Under the pieces are notes generated by a model. It was not told the origin of the DNA, searched no databases, and saw nothing but the letters and a program-made list of their open reading frames with translations. Shown here piece by piece: positions 18,277-26,339 of a DNA stretch of 64,000 bases. Source of the DNA: Rufibacter latericius (GTDB lineage: Bacteria > Bacteroidota > Bacteroidia > Cytophagales > Hymenobacteraceae); NCBI RefSeq assembly GCF_003721515.1, contig NZ_RJJD01000008.1:124001-188000 (forward strand). Direction: 5' to 3'. Both the position numbers and the translations under genes were made by a program. Position 1 is the first letter of the stretch. Every line of letters starts with the position of its first letter.

Positions 18277-18310
18277 TTTAAGGCCATTTTCTTTAAAACA
18301 GCCCCAAAAC
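18277..18310. repeat. Dispersed palindrome, copy 7
   Basis: TTTAAGGCCATTTT, CTTT, AAAACAGCCCCAAAAC. It starts six bases after the M28 stop, and its right end forms the first ten bases of the next hairpin. Confidence 0.7.
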
Positions 18311-18356
18311 AAAGAGAGGCCGCTTCTAAGGAAGCGGCCTCTCTTTGTTTTGGGGC
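18301..18356 (+). terminator. Long perfect hairpin after the M28 gene
   Basis: Two 26-base arms (starting GCCCCAAAACAAAGAGAGG) pair without a mismatch around a TAAG loop. This is far longer than an ordinary intrinsic terminator. Confidence 0.8.
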
Positions 18357-18585
18357 TCCACGGCTTAAGATCTTACTACTCCCATTAGTTAAAAATCACG
18401 GAGTACATGCAGCCTTTTAATCAGCTAACAAAGGAGAATCAACTGCTATTTTCGTCAAAGTGGCCAATAAGGAATTTACTTAGACTTAGCTATGACCACT
18501 AAAACGATCATCATTTTTTGTTGGTAAAATTAGGGTAGCCAACCTATTCTACTCAACAAATCCAACAAGTTGGGTTATTTGTTTA

Positions 18586-19056
18586 ATATGTTCCTTACCT
18601 CCTGAACATCACCTAGTGTGTGGGACAGGAAAACACTACCAATCAATGTTTAGATTAAATGCCTTCATAAAAGACTTTTTAATTGCGAAAGTGGATCATA
18701 ATGAACCGATAGACGAAGTAGATGAAAGCAATAATACCAGCAGTGCAACTTTTGTAAGAATGAAAGACCCTAATGGCATCAAAGAGCTTTCTCCAGAGCA
18801 TAAACTGACCTTATGGCCAAACCCAGCAACTGACAAGCTTTCCATTGAAGCCAAAGGCTTTAAGAACGGCGAGAAAACAGCAGAGATCACGTTGTACTCA
18901 GCAGCAGGCCAGAAAATGGTCACTAAAAAGGCATCCATTGCAAACCAAGAGCTAAAAGCCTCCTTGGATGTTTCTAACCTGAGCCATGGGTTGTACCTGG
19001 TCTACATCAGAGTGGGTGATACCCTTACTATCAGAAGGTTTGTAGTCCAGAAATAG
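18586..19056 (+). pseudogene. Truncated T9SS-sorted protein (CARDB end plus type A sorting domain)
   Basis: This open frame encodes only the end of a large secreted protein. The first part, FLIAKVDHNEPIDEVDESNN, is the last strand region of a CARDB adhesion-type domain. The last 80 or so residues form a type A C-terminal sorting domain for the type IX secretion system: LTLWPNPATDKLSIEA, LYSAAGQKM, LDVSNLSHGLYLVYI and the final RRFVVQK. There is no signal peptide, and the frame is closed by a stop just upstream (18583), so the protein cannot be exported as it stands. I read it as a decayed 3' remnant. The 315 bp before it, after the M28 terminator, shows no gene. A frameshift or assembly error upstream is an alternative. 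Confidence 0.7.
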
Positions 19057-19075
19057 CAATTAAAACCTCTACCTT

Positions 19076-19111
19076 AAAAAGAGTCTTACCAAATAGTGAG
19101 GCTCTTTTTTT
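19076..19111 (+). terminator. Terminator after the T9SS remnant
   Basis: AAAAAGAG and CTCTTTTTT pair around an 18-base loop and run into T residues. It suggests that the remnant kept its original 3' end. Confidence 0.55.
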
Positions 19112-19174
19112 ATTGTGCCCAATCAGTTGCATGGTCGCTTTCTTTGATTTCAGGGTAAAATTTCATCTAATTGG

Positions 19175-19208
19175 TTTCGGGGGTATTTTGTCAAAACAGC
19201 CTTGAAAC
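19175..19208. repeat. Dispersed palindrome, copy 8
   Basis: TTTCGGGGGTATTTT, GTCA, AAACAGCCTTGAAAC. It is a recognisable but diverged copy downstream of the T9SS remnant. Confidence 0.5.
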
Positions 19209-19331
19209 CCAAAAGGAACATTTGATATCTATAATTGCTAACAATGACGTACTTTTGCTAAAGAATTGAGCCTCATACTGTAAAAGTCGATCCAATTCAT
19301 AATTACTGATTCCAAATACCTAATTACCATT

Positions 19332-19883
19332 ATGCCCGTACCCTCCGCTGACTTCAAGCAGGCGTTGAAAAGATTAAGTGAGAAAGAGAAGGAAGCCTTG
19401 GTGCTGCGCTTGATCCGGAAAGATGCAGAGGCTTATGATACCCTTGCCTTTGAATTGCTGGACGAGGTAACCCTTGAAACCCTCTTTGAGCGCAGCTCTG
19501 AAACCATCCATGAGATTCTGTTCACCGTCTCGGGCAGGTCCCTCAGCAAGGCGTTGAACCGAGGACTGAAAAAGGCCACCCAGGAGATTGCCCGATACCA
19601 GCGCATCACCAAAGACCGGAAAGGTGAAGTAGAGCTGCACCTCTATTTGTTGAACCTCATCTTTGACAACTTCACCGGCCAGTTCGAGAGCATCTACAAG
19701 GGGTTCTATGTGGCCACCGCGCGACTGGTGCTCAGAACCATGACGCTCATCCAAAAACACCTGCACGAAGATTACCACCTAGAGTACCAGGAGCAATTGA
19801 ACACCTTCCTCACCGATCTGAACGGCCGCAGCAAACGCCGGCAGCTTCCCTTCAACCTGCCCTGGCAATTTGAAGTAAGCTAA
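19332..19883 (+). CDS. Hypothetical helical protein
   Basis: I do not recognise this 183-residue protein with certainty. It is predicted to be mostly helical and soluble, with no signal peptide or membrane segment. It opens with a lysine/glutamate-rich helix (FKQALKRLSEKEKEALVLRL) and ends RRQLPFNLPWQFEVS. A regular pattern of charged and leucine residues suggests a helical bundle, perhaps for protein-protein contact. The ATG at 19332 follows a stop-rich region. It is flanked by palindrome copies on both sides and has no operon partner. Confidence 0.7.
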   Translation: MPVPSADFKQALKRLSEKEKEALVLRLIRKDAEAYDTLAFELLDEVTLETLFERSSETIHEILFTVSGRSLSKALNRGLKKATQEIARYQRITKDRKGEVELHLYLLNLIFDNFTGQFESIYKGFYVATARLVLRTMTLIQKHLHEDYHLEYQEQLNTFLTDLNGRSKRRQLPFNLPWQFEVS

Positions 19884-19895
19884 AAGGCTAATCTG

Positions 19896-19930
19896 TTTCC
19901 CTTTTGTTTTCCGGAAATCGGACCCAAAAC
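19896..19930. repeat. Dispersed palindrome, copy 9
   Basis: TTTCCCTTTTGTTTT, CCGG, AAATCGGACCCAAAAC. It lies 13 bases after the stop of the hypothetical helical protein. Confidence 0.55.
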
Positions 19931-20017
19931 GTGGCTCCAATTTCCGGCCAAAAATCTTTGTTGATGAGGAGTGACTGGTAGTTTGATGCTCAAGGTCTTT
20001 GAACTTCCCTTGCTAAG

Positions 20018-20051
20018 TTTTAGGCGTGTTTTGATGAAAAGGTGCTAAAAC
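20018..20051. repeat. Dispersed palindrome, copy 10
   Basis: TTTTAGGCGTGTTTT, GATG, AAAAGGTGCTAAAAC. It is a second copy in the same intergenic gap as copy 9. Confidence 0.65.
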
Positions 20052-20156
20052 CCGCAGAGGGTCTCAGGATTTATGACAATAGGGAGAGACTCGTATTTTT
20101 CTAAACCTGCCGCCGTAGTTCACGTTCATAAAAGTTCATAAACTATATCCGAACGT

Positions 20157-20852
20157 ATGTCAACTAACGAAAAACAAAGAGTCGTGGAGGTTCTGCAAGA
20201 ACTAAACGAATTTGTCCATGATGGCCTGGAAGGCTATGAGCGCGCCGCCAAGGAGAGCACTGATTCACTTCGGCAAGATGCGTACCGCCGTTTTTCACAG
20301 CAACGCCTGGCTTTTGCCAATGAACTGAACCAAGTGATTCAGCAGCACGGCGGAAGCCCCCAACGAGACACCACCGCCAAAGGAAAACTTTACCGCCAAT
20401 GGATGGATTTTAAAGCCACCATCTCTGGCAGCAACGAAGAAGCTATTTTAGGTTCCTGCATTTACGGCGAGGAATGGGCTCAGAAAGCCTACCGTGATGC
20501 TCTGGACCACGAATTACCTGCCGAGGTACGTGGTACCATTCTACGCCAGAGAGAAGCCTCTACCGACGTGCTGACCTATTTACATCAGTTGTGGGAAGCA
20601 GCCGGCTACGAAGAAGAAGCCCCAACCGGACTTGCCGCCGCTACCGCTGTTTCTTCCAGCCCCAATAAAACCTGGAGAACTGCCTTGTACGTGGCTGCGG
20701 GTGCTGCCGGCGCGGCGCTTATCTATGGTTTGATCACCAAAAGAATTCCTACCGATCGCCTGATTGCAAGTGTATCTAACCTTACCAAAGGCAAATTTGG
20801 TAACAACGGGAAGAGTTCTACCGCCAAAACCAGAAGCCACGCTAATCAATAA
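20157..20852 (+). CDS. DUF2383 (PA2169-type) four-helix-bundle protein
   Basis: This 231-residue protein has an N-terminal DUF2383 domain (about residues 8-150): VLQELNEFVHDGLEGYERAA opens the first helix and the HELPAEVRGTILRQ region belongs to the last. The family is ferritin-like in fold and often linked to stress. A short hydrophobic helix (TALYVAAGAAGAALIYGLI, about residues 181-199) and a basic tail follow, so the protein is probably membrane-tethered. The ATG at 20157 is the first in frame. It is convergent with the PorT-type gene, with a shared bidirectional terminator. The molecular role is unknown. Confidence 0.8.
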   Translation: MSTNEKQRVVEVLQELNEFVHDGLEGYERAAKESTDSLRQDAYRRFSQQRLAFANELNQVIQQHGGSPQRDTTAKGKLYRQWMDFKATISGSNEEAILGSCIYGEEWAQKAYRDALDHELPAEVRGTILRQREASTDVLTYLHQLWEAAGYEEEAPTGLAAATAVSSSPNKTWRTALYVAAGAAGAALIYGLITKRIPTDRLIASVSNLTKGKFGNNGKSSTAKTRSHANQ

Positions 20853-20870
20853 TTCTCACTTAGAAATAAA

Positions 20871-20899
20871 AAAAACGGCGGACATGGTCCGCCGTTTTT
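20871..20899. terminator. Bidirectional terminator
   Basis: AAAAACGGCGGAC-ATG-GTCCGCCGTTTTT is a perfect palindrome with A and T runs on both sides, placed between convergent genes. Confidence 0.85.
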
Positions 20900-20938
20900 C
20901 CTCATCCTATAACACATTCACTACAACTAAAAAACTCT

Positions 20939-21619
20939 TTAGAATCTGAAACCAACCGAGGCTTTGAACCCGTGGTTGTATGATTTATAATCGGCCCCTT
21001 GGTCAATGGTAGTCAGACCCATATCATAGCTTCCGCCAAAGTTCAACCCATTCTGGAATTGGTACCCGGCTCCCGCCGACAGGCCTAAGTCCACTTTCCG
21101 TTGGCTGTTCTGCCACTCAAAATCATTGTTGTAAGCTGAAAACCCGAAGGCTCCGGCATTCACGTTCACTTTATTGGAAAGCAGGAAAGACACCTGCGGA
21201 CCTGCGAAGAAATTGAAGCCGCTTCCCACGTAGACTTTGGCCAGCAACGGTACATCTATGTATTCTGCTTTGTTGGTAAGCGTTACCTTGGCGTTGGCAA
21301 ACTGGGCGGCATCACCAGGTATTCTTCCTTCCAGGACCATTCCTTTCTGGGAGTACTGCACGCCGGGCTCAAACTCAAACCCGTTGGCCAGCGGAATGCT
21401 CAGGAAAGCCCCCGCATGGAAACCTTGCCGCATTCTAGTCTGTACATTGCCATCGGTGTACTCCAACAGATTGCCGAAGCTTTTCACCGTCTCGCCCTGC
21501 CAACCGGCCACGCTGTAACCGCCCTTAATTCCTACTCTTACTCCGCCGCCATCCTGCGCGAAGCCTTTGTTCAGGAGTCCTGCCAACAGAACCACCGCTA
21601 TCAGTAATGTCTTTTTCAT
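20939..21619 (-). CDS. PorT family outer-membrane beta-barrel protein
   Basis: This 226-residue protein has a signal peptide (MKKTLLIAVVLLAGLLNKGFAQ) and a small outer-membrane beta-barrel of the type annotated as PorT or OMP_b-brl_2. The mature part alternates aromatic and small residues (VGIKGGYSVAGWQGE, FEFEPGVQYSQKG) and ends in the barrel signal GFKASVGFRF with a C-terminal phenylalanine. Its exact function is unknown, and family members are not necessarily part of the type IX secretion machine. It is convergent with the DUF2383 gene. Confidence 0.88.
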   Translation of the reverse strand: MKKTLLIAVVLLAGLLNKGFAQDGGGVRVGIKGGYSVAGWQGETVKSFGNLLEYTDGNVQTRMRQGFHAGAFLSIPLANGFEFEPGVQYSQKGMVLEGRIPGDAAQFANAKVTLTNKAEYIDVPLLAKVYVGSGFNFFAGPQVSFLLSNKVNVNAGAFGFSAYNNDFEWQNSQRKVDLGLSAGAGYQFQNGLNFGGSYDMGLTTIDQGADYKSYNHGFKASVGFRF

Positions 21620-21785
21620 GTCTCTGGATTTTCAACTTAAAACCCTCGCTTGGGCTTGTATCTGCTTAAATGGAAAAACCGTGCCAAAAACGCTTCCTTT
21701 CTCCTCTTCCAGAATTAAGCCCAACACATTACTTGTCTTAACTTCCTGATTTTCAATTTAAATATTTAATAAAATTTTCAGTGTT

Positions 21786-21843
21786 GTTCATAAAGCAGAG
21801 AGGCCCCGCCTTAAAAAAGACGGGGCCTCTCTGCTTTATGAAC
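21786..21843 (-). terminator. Long perfect hairpin after the 3D-like gene
   Basis: Arms of 23 bases (GTTCATAAAGCAGAGAGGCC and its complement) pair perfectly. It lies ten bases beyond the stop of the 21854-22351 gene. Confidence 0.8.
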
Positions 21844-21853
21844 TGTGTATGGG

Positions 21854-22351
21854 CTATAATTTAATGAGTTTTACATCTTCCCAGTAGCCCATGATCTTGT
21901 CATTAGGGCCAACCAGAATATCTACTCGGTTTTTGATGCGGTGGTGCATGGCGTCTCTGACCACATAGATTCCATCTAGTTTAGGAGAGATCCCTTCCAC
22001 CTTCACCGAGTCACCGTAATCAATCTTGCCGCCCCATCTCGCCAGTAGATTTCGGGAGAGGGCTAGCCAACGGTGCTGTCCGGGGTTCTTCTCGTTTATC
22101 TTGGAACCGTCGGCGGTGATGAAGGGATCTTCGTCTGTCTGCTCCTCAACGGGAAAATAAACAGAGGCATCCACATCAATGTGAACGGTGTTGTCTTTCA
22201 CCTCGGCCACTGCTTTCACAGGCGCGTTCATGGCTACCGGATGATGATTGATGGCCGGCATGGCTGGAGCCGGCGTGGTAGATCCTGAAATTTCTTTCAG
22301 AAAAGGTAAAATTATTAAAAGAAAGAGTCCATACGTTTGATTCTTGACCAT
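21854..22351 (-). CDS. Secreted protein with a 3D-like (double-psi beta-barrel) domain
   Basis: This is a 165-residue protein with an N-terminal signal or anchor (MVKNQTYGLFLLIILPFL) and an Ala/Pro-rich spacer. Its C-terminal half resembles the 3D domain found in lytic transglycosylases and stationary-phase survival proteins. The cues are the pattern DYGDSVKVEGI, then GIYVVRDAMHHRIKNRVDIL, with spaced aspartates in the RD...VD positions. Known 3D-fold proteins bind or cleave peptidoglycan, so a cell-wall role is plausible but inferred. The gene is alone on its transcript, judging from the strong hairpin that follows. Confidence 0.6.
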   Translation of the reverse strand: MVKNQTYGLFLLIILPFLKEISGSTTPAPAMPAINHHPVAMNAPVKAVAEVKDNTVHIDVDASVYFPVEEQTDEDPFITADGSKINEKNPGQHRWLALSRNLLARWGGKIDYGDSVKVEGISPKLDGIYVVRDAMHHRIKNRVDILVGPNDKIMGYWEDVKLIKL

Positions 22352-22523
22352 GCTTTCGTTGTTGGTGAAACATCGTTTTAGGTACTAGGTCTTAAACGGT
22401 TTATATTTTACAGGGTTGTCTTTCCTTGATTAGTACAATTTTAGATTTATTAGGCCTTCTAAGCACATTATATGCCAGAACTTGCCCTATGTTCTTTAAA
22501 GCAATAATTGCACGTAAATAAAA

Positions 22524-22570
22524 AATTCCTTTTTTGACGCATTTTCATCAAATGAGTCAAAAAAGGAATT
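22524..22570 (-). terminator. Terminator after the M28 lipoprotein gene
   Basis: AATTCCTTTTTTGAC and GTCAAAAAAGGAATT are 15-base perfect arms with a 17-base loop. Confidence 0.75.
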
Positions 22571-22606
22571 ATATGTTAACCAGATAACCCTCTGGGGATG
22601 TAGTTC

Positions 22607-23527
22607 TTACAAGGGCAATTGCTTGTCCAGGAGCTGTACCGCTTGAGAAATAGTCTCTACCGCCTTCAGGTAAAAGGATTGGTGGATGTTCCTGAACTCA
22701 TCGGTTTCCTGGTGGTAGTGCGGGTGGTCTTCTACCCCGAAGTAAATAAAGGGGATATTGGCGGCGTGAAAACTGCCGTGGTCAGATTGCTTGGTCCAGT
22801 CGTCGTGGCCCTGCTCAGGGCGGTCATGGCCCAGGCGCAGGTTCAAGCCTTGCGGAACTTTCACCTGCTCTAGAAGGGGCTTAAACGCAGGGTAGTGGTA
22901 GGTACCTGAGGCGTACAATTCGTTCTTCTCGGAGATACTCACCATGTCCAGGTTCACGTCCAGCAGAATGCGCTCCTTGGCGAAGGGCAGGTTGGCCACA
23001 AAAGCCTTTGAGCCCTGCAAACCCTGTTCCTCGGCATCGAAAGCCACAAACACCAGCGTATGCTGCGGCTTTTGTTTCTGGAAGTGGGTGGCTAATGCCA
23101 GGATAGCGCCAATACCTGAAGCATCGTCATCAGCCCCGTTGAAGACCTTTCCGTCACGGGTGCCCACGTGGTCATAATGGGCGGATACGATAATGATTTT
23201 GTCTGATTTCCCCGGAATCATACCTACCAGATTCACGCCAGGCACCGAGGTGGCGGAATTGCGCTGGGTGAAGGTAAAAACGTGCTGGTACTGGGTACCC
23301 ACGGGCTTCAGCCCGATGTTCTGGAAACGTTTCACCAAGTACTGCTGGGCTTTGGCGTGTCCGGGAGTGTTAGGTAGACGCCCGCCCAAAGAATCAGCGG
23401 AAAGGATTTCTACATCTTTCAGAACCTGATTGGGTTGATACACTTCCTGGGCACAGGAAGTAAAACTGAGGGTACTTACGCTAAGGGCGGCCAAACACAG
23501 GCAACGCAGAAAAGGAAAACGCTTCAT
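22607..23527 (-). CDS. M28 family metallopeptidase lipoprotein
   Basis: This is a shorter M28 aminopeptidase-like lipoprotein (306 residues from the ATG at 23527) without a PA domain. The lipobox is SFTSC. Zinc and catalytic residues are readable: SAHYDHVG, ADDDASGIGA, DAEEQGLQGS, VNLDMVS and KQSDHGSFHAANIP. The upstream in-frame ATG at 23545 would put six extra residues before the signal peptide. It probably trims peptides in the periplasm. It differs enough from the 16597-18270 enzyme that recent duplication is unlikely. Confidence 0.92.
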   Translation of the reverse strand: MKRFPFLRCLCLAALSVSTLSFTSCAQEVYQPNQVLKDVEILSADSLGGRLPNTPGHAKAQQYLVKRFQNIGLKPVGTQYQHVFTFTQRNSATSVPGVNLVGMIPGKSDKIIIVSAHYDHVGTRDGKVFNGADDDASGIGAILALATHFQKQKPQHTLVFVAFDAEEQGLQGSKAFVANLPFAKERILLDVNLDMVSISEKNELYASGTYHYPAFKPLLEQVKVPQGLNLRLGHDRPEQGHDDWTKQSDHGSFHAANIPFIYFGVEDHPHYHQETDEFRNIHQSFYLKAVETISQAVQLLDKQLPL

Positions 23528-23718
23528 GGTGAAAAGGTACGGCAAAATTTGGAATGTTGTACGGCCCAGCTTTAAAGCATCGTTTTTGACCTCTTTTCAG
23601 GAAATAAGTCGAAAAGCTTAGTTGGGATTTGAAGGTTTTAGAAATGCCCTTCATCGAGATAGGATTTTAAAGCAACACTTAAAAACGAAGTTCTTACTAA
23701 GGTAAAACAAGCTATATG

Positions 23719-23754
23719 TTTTAGGGCCTGTTTTCAGGAAAAACGGCTTAAAAC
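23719..23754. repeat. Dispersed palindrome, copy 11
   Basis: GTTTTAGGGCCTGTTTT, CAGG, AAAAACGGCTTAAAAC. It is one of the copies closest to the consensus. Confidence 0.75.
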
Positions 23755-23793
23755 AGAACAGCCACCGTTCTTTTAGGAAGGTGGCTGTTCTGT
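23753..23793 (-). terminator. Terminator after the M48-like gene
   Basis: ACAGAACAGCCACC and GGTGGCTGTTCTGT pair perfectly. It is adjacent to palindrome copy 11. Confidence 0.7.
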
Positions 23794-23816
23794 AAATATT
23801 AAACTGAAGCGGCAGC

Positions 23817-24752
23817 TTAGGTGGTGGTTAACACACCTACGCGTTGACCGGCTTCGTTGAGGAGTAATCCGTCGGTGCTCACGAACAGGTAAGAGAAGTA
23901 CCGGCTCTCCAGCACGTAAGGGAATTTGCTGCTTTTTGTTTTCTGCAGCTTGCCAATCACTTCCAGGCCATTTGATGTTTCCCGCACCAGGTTATAGGCA
24001 GTGGTCACGTAGATACGCTCTTGCGGAGCACTCTGCAGTTTCACCTGACGTAGTATTTTCTGCCCAGACATTCTTGAGCCAGTAGAGGAAGAACGTCTGG
24101 CGGTGGTGGTCGCAGTCATAGTCTCGGGAGAAGTAATCGGGCGGCTGACACCTGCTACGGTACGGTTAGGGGTACCTGCTTTGGCGCTGGCCAAAATCTG
24201 CTCCTGGGCATTGCGCCAGCCTCTGCTGATGGCAGTAAGGCGGGAACTTTTGCCCGGGTGCGTGTACGAATCTTCTTCCTCGGCTAAGGCTTTGATGGCT
24301 GCCTGGGCTTCGCTTAAGCTGGCTCCCATTTTACGGAGCACAAACCCTGAGAACTCATCGGCCTCCAGCTCGTCTTGCTGGTTGCTGCCGCCTTGAGAGA
24401 GCGTGTGCCCGTTCAGGTGGTGCCCAATCTCGTGTGCCAGGATACTTACCCCGGCCCAGTCAGTGCGAAGGGCGTTGTTCAGCGTGCTCACAAAGTTTTC
24501 GTTGTAAAGAATGTACCGCTTGCCGTTCATGATCACGGCGGCAGCGTTAGGCACGTTGGCCGCGCGCACCTCGAACCGAGGCTTCAGCCCAACCACGTCA
24601 ATAATCTCAGTGATGATATCTCTGGCCCCTACTGCGGCAGGCGCTGCATATGCGGTTGCAGCTCCTCCCTTCGTTTCAGCCACAGCCGGTGTTGCCACCG
24701 AGGCACCGGTCAGAAAAAGACCGGTAAGTACTGATAAAAGAACCTTTTTCAT
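23817..24752 (-). CDS. Secreted M48-like metalloprotease
   Basis: This is a zinc protease of 311 residues with a signal peptide (MKKVLLSVLTGLFLTG and an Ala-rich end). The catalytic motif is HEIGHHLNGH, and the third zinc ligand lies in ELEADEFSG, a typical gluzincin arrangement as in M48/HtpX-like or metal-dependent phosphohydrolase-like proteases. The protease part covers about residues 40-185. A Ser/Thr-rich linker and a C-terminal beta-rich region (QERIYVTTAYNLV, SYLFVSTDGLLLN) of unknown role follow. An ATG four codons upstream (24764) is an alternative start. Confidence 0.82.
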   Translation of the reverse strand: MKKVLLSVLTGLFLTGASVATPAVAETKGGAATAYAAPAAVGARDIITEIIDVVGLKPRFEVRAANVPNAAAVIMNGKRYILYNENFVSTLNNALRTDWAGVSILAHEIGHHLNGHTLSQGGSNQQDELEADEFSGFVLRKMGASLSEAQAAIKALAEEEDSYTHPGKSSRLTAISRGWRNAQEQILASAKAGTPNRTVAGVSRPITSPETMTATTTARRSSSTGSRMSGQKILRQVKLQSAPQERIYVTTAYNLVRETSNGLEVIGKLQKTKSSKFPYVLESRYFSYLFVSTDGLLLNEAGQRVGVLTTT

Positions 24753-24843
24753 ATGCTTTTCCATGTAGTTTTATAACAGAAGAACACGCTATTTGATTCA
24801 ACGCTGATCGTGTCAAATCATTGCGTGTTTATCTAATAGCAAG

Positions 24844-24878
24844 TTTTCTGCCAGTTTTAGAAAAGTGAGCCTTTAAAC
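24844..24878. repeat. Dispersed palindrome, weak copy 12
   Basis: TTTTCTGCCAGTTTT, AGAA, AAGTGAGCCTTTAAAC. It is upstream of the M48-like gene start. Confidence 0.4.
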
Positions 24879-24930
24879 ACGGCCTCAAGAGGATGTAGCG
24901 AAAATATTTTTTTAGTTCCAGAGAGGACAC

Positions 24931-24968
24931 AAAAAAGCCCTTAGAGGAAGTTTCTAAAGGCTTTTTTT
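24931..24968 (-). terminator. Terminator after the small acidic protein gene
   Basis: AAAAAAGCCCTTAGA pairs with TCTAAAGGCTTTTTT with one bulge; there are T runs on both strands. Confidence 0.7.
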
Positions 24969-24975
24969 AAGCTAA

Positions 24976-25227
24976 TTAATAGTTATTCTCCTGGTTAGAA
25001 TCGCCGTCATTGGTGTCACGCTCGTCAATGGTATTACCGCCGCCAGCCTTCTCGGTTCCGGAGAAATTCTCGTCCTGCTTGGTGGAGTCATATCCGGTCA
25101 TGGATCTGCGGTAACTGTCACTGTCACTGACGTATTGACGCTGGTGCTCTGACTGTTTGCCTTGCTCCATTTTGTTTGCCGAGTTGTTGGTTTCGTCGGG
25201 GCCGGGGTTATTTACGTTATCTGGCAT
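24976..25227 (-). CDS. Small disordered hydrophilic protein
   Basis: This 83-residue protein is almost wholly Asn, Asp, Gln, Glu, Ser and Gly, without hydrophobic clusters (for example YVSDSDSYRRSMTGYDSTK). It is expected to be intrinsically disordered and cytoplasmic. A proper ATG at 25227 and a dedicated terminator support a real gene. It resembles in composition the larger protein at 29582-30127, and both could be hydrophilin-like stress proteins, but no family can be assigned. Confidence 0.6.
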   Translation of the reverse strand: MPDNVNNPGPDETNNSANKMEQGKQSEHQRQYVSDSDSYRRSMTGYDSTKQDENFSGTEKAGGGNTIDERDTNDGDSNQENNY

Positions 25228-25364
25228 GTCTGTCTTTCGTTAGTGGAACATCTTCCCCATTTTACGCGGGGTCTGCCTTCTTTTACTAAAGCCAAGGTAA
25301 AAGGTTCTTGCAAGAAAGTGGGCTTTCCAGCCAAAGGCTCTTTCAAAGGTTTATCGAAAGAAAA

Positions 25365-25751
25365 TCAGGCAGCGGCTTTGCGCTCAATTTTGTCTAAAAG
25401 GCGCAGAAGCCGCTGGGCGGTCTCGTCTATCTGGGAGAGTTGCGCCAAGGCTTTTTCTTCCTGCCCCTGTTGGTGTAATTGCCATAGTTTTCGGGCAATC
25501 ACGTGCATCTCGTCATGGACTCTTTCCAGTTCTCTCACTTCGGGCAGGTGCCCAATGCGCGGCATGGCTACGTCATAGATCCATTTGCCCAACGAGCATT
25601 GCCTGGTGGAGAGCACAGGCTCTGTGTCAATGGAGGCGCCGTAAAGCAGGGCCCTCAGCTTTGATTTAAACAGGACATGCTTGATCCGGGCCTGCTCAAA
25701 ATCGAGCCGTCCTATGCTTTCAAAGAAATTTTCCTGCTCTCTGTTATTCAT
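25365..25751 (-). CDS. Stand-alone chemoreceptor zinc-binding (CZB) domain protein
   Basis: This is a 128-residue protein consisting of just a CZB domain. The zinc ligands of the family can be picked out: His in ARIKHVLFK, Cys in TRQCSLGKWIYD, and two His four residues apart in VHDEMH. CZB domains usually sit at the end of chemoreceptors or diguanylate cyclases, where zinc binding controls signalling. Here there is no attached output domain. The ATG at 25751 is preferred over an in-frame GTG 18 bases upstream. The neighbours give no clue to a partner. Confidence 0.82.
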   Translation of the reverse strand: MNNREQENFFESIGRLDFEQARIKHVLFKSKLRALLYGASIDTEPVLSTRQCSLGKWIYDVAMPRIGHLPEVRELERVHDEMHVIARKLWQLHQQGQEEKALAQLSQIDETAQRLLRLLDKIERKAAA

Positions 25752-25796
25752 TTTACCAGGGAAAACCACACAAACTAAGCAGACCCAACCTTTGAA

Positions 25797-25830
25797 GCCT
25801 CGGGATGGTTGGTTTCAACCATCCCGAGGC
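25797..25830 (-). terminator. Hairpin after the cupin gene
   Basis: GCCTCGGGATGGTTG and CAACCATCCCGAGGC are perfect 15-base arms with a GTTT loop. There is no clear T run, so its role as a terminator is inferred. Confidence 0.6.
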
Positions 25831-25895
25831 CTGCTTCCGGACCAAAGCTAGGTATAAAACGGAAGATTTGTCTTTCAGAAGTTATTGCGGGAAAC

Positions 25896-26237
25896 TCAGC
25901 CTTCGTCACGGCCTCTTACCTGGGCGGGCGGGGCAGTGGCTTCTACGGCGGTGAACTCTTCCAGAATTCGATAGGTGTGCGAAGATCCTTTGGGCACCAC
26001 GTACGAATTGCCGGGTTCCAGAATCACCGTCTGGCCTTCTACCAACAACTCTGCCCGACCGGCGATCACGTAGCCAACGGTCTCGTACTCCCGGCGTACT
26101 TCTGGTTTTGCCTCGCCGGGTTGTTCTTTTTCCCAAAGGCGCATGGACACGGTTTTTCCCGAGGCCAGGTATTTCTCGCCGTCTTCGCCTTTAGGGGAAT
26201 AGGCGCCGTCAATTTTGGTTACTGTGGTATCACTCAT
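25896..26237 (-). CDS. Cupin domain protein
   Basis: This is a single-domain cupin of 113 residues. The two cupin motifs are visible as YETVGYVIAGRAELLVEGQ and PGNSYVVPKGSSHTYRIL. Motif one has Glu/Thr where metal-binding cupins usually have a His pair, so the first motif's metal ligands are incomplete; a His is kept in motif two. A role in binding a small ligand or sugar is possible. The gene is not linked to an operon, with a hairpin downstream and the SDR gene upstream on the same strand 102 bases away. Confidence 0.8.
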   Translation of the reverse strand: MSDTTVTKIDGAYSPKGEDGEKYLASGKTVSMRLWEKEQPGEAKPEVRREYETVGYVIAGRAELLVEGQTVILEPGNSYVVPKGSSHTYRILEEFTAVEATAPPAQVRGRDEG

Positions 26238-26339
26238 AAAGAAATGGGTTAGAGGATGAATGGAAACATATTATTTTCTGCTGCCTGGCCTGAGAAATGG
26301 AAGCCGGTCATCAGACTAAAAGAAAAATTTTGCTAAACC

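Noticed and set aside
16597..23527. The two M28 peptidases as a recent duplication
   Set aside because: They differ in domain content (one has a PA domain) and in sequence around the zinc motifs, so they are separate subfamilies.
23583..23616. Possible palindrome copy upstream of the M28 lipoprotein gene
   Set aside because: The spacing is right (TTTTTGACCTCTTTT, CAGG, AAATAAGTCGAAAAGC), but the GCC block is lost, so it is too diverged to support.
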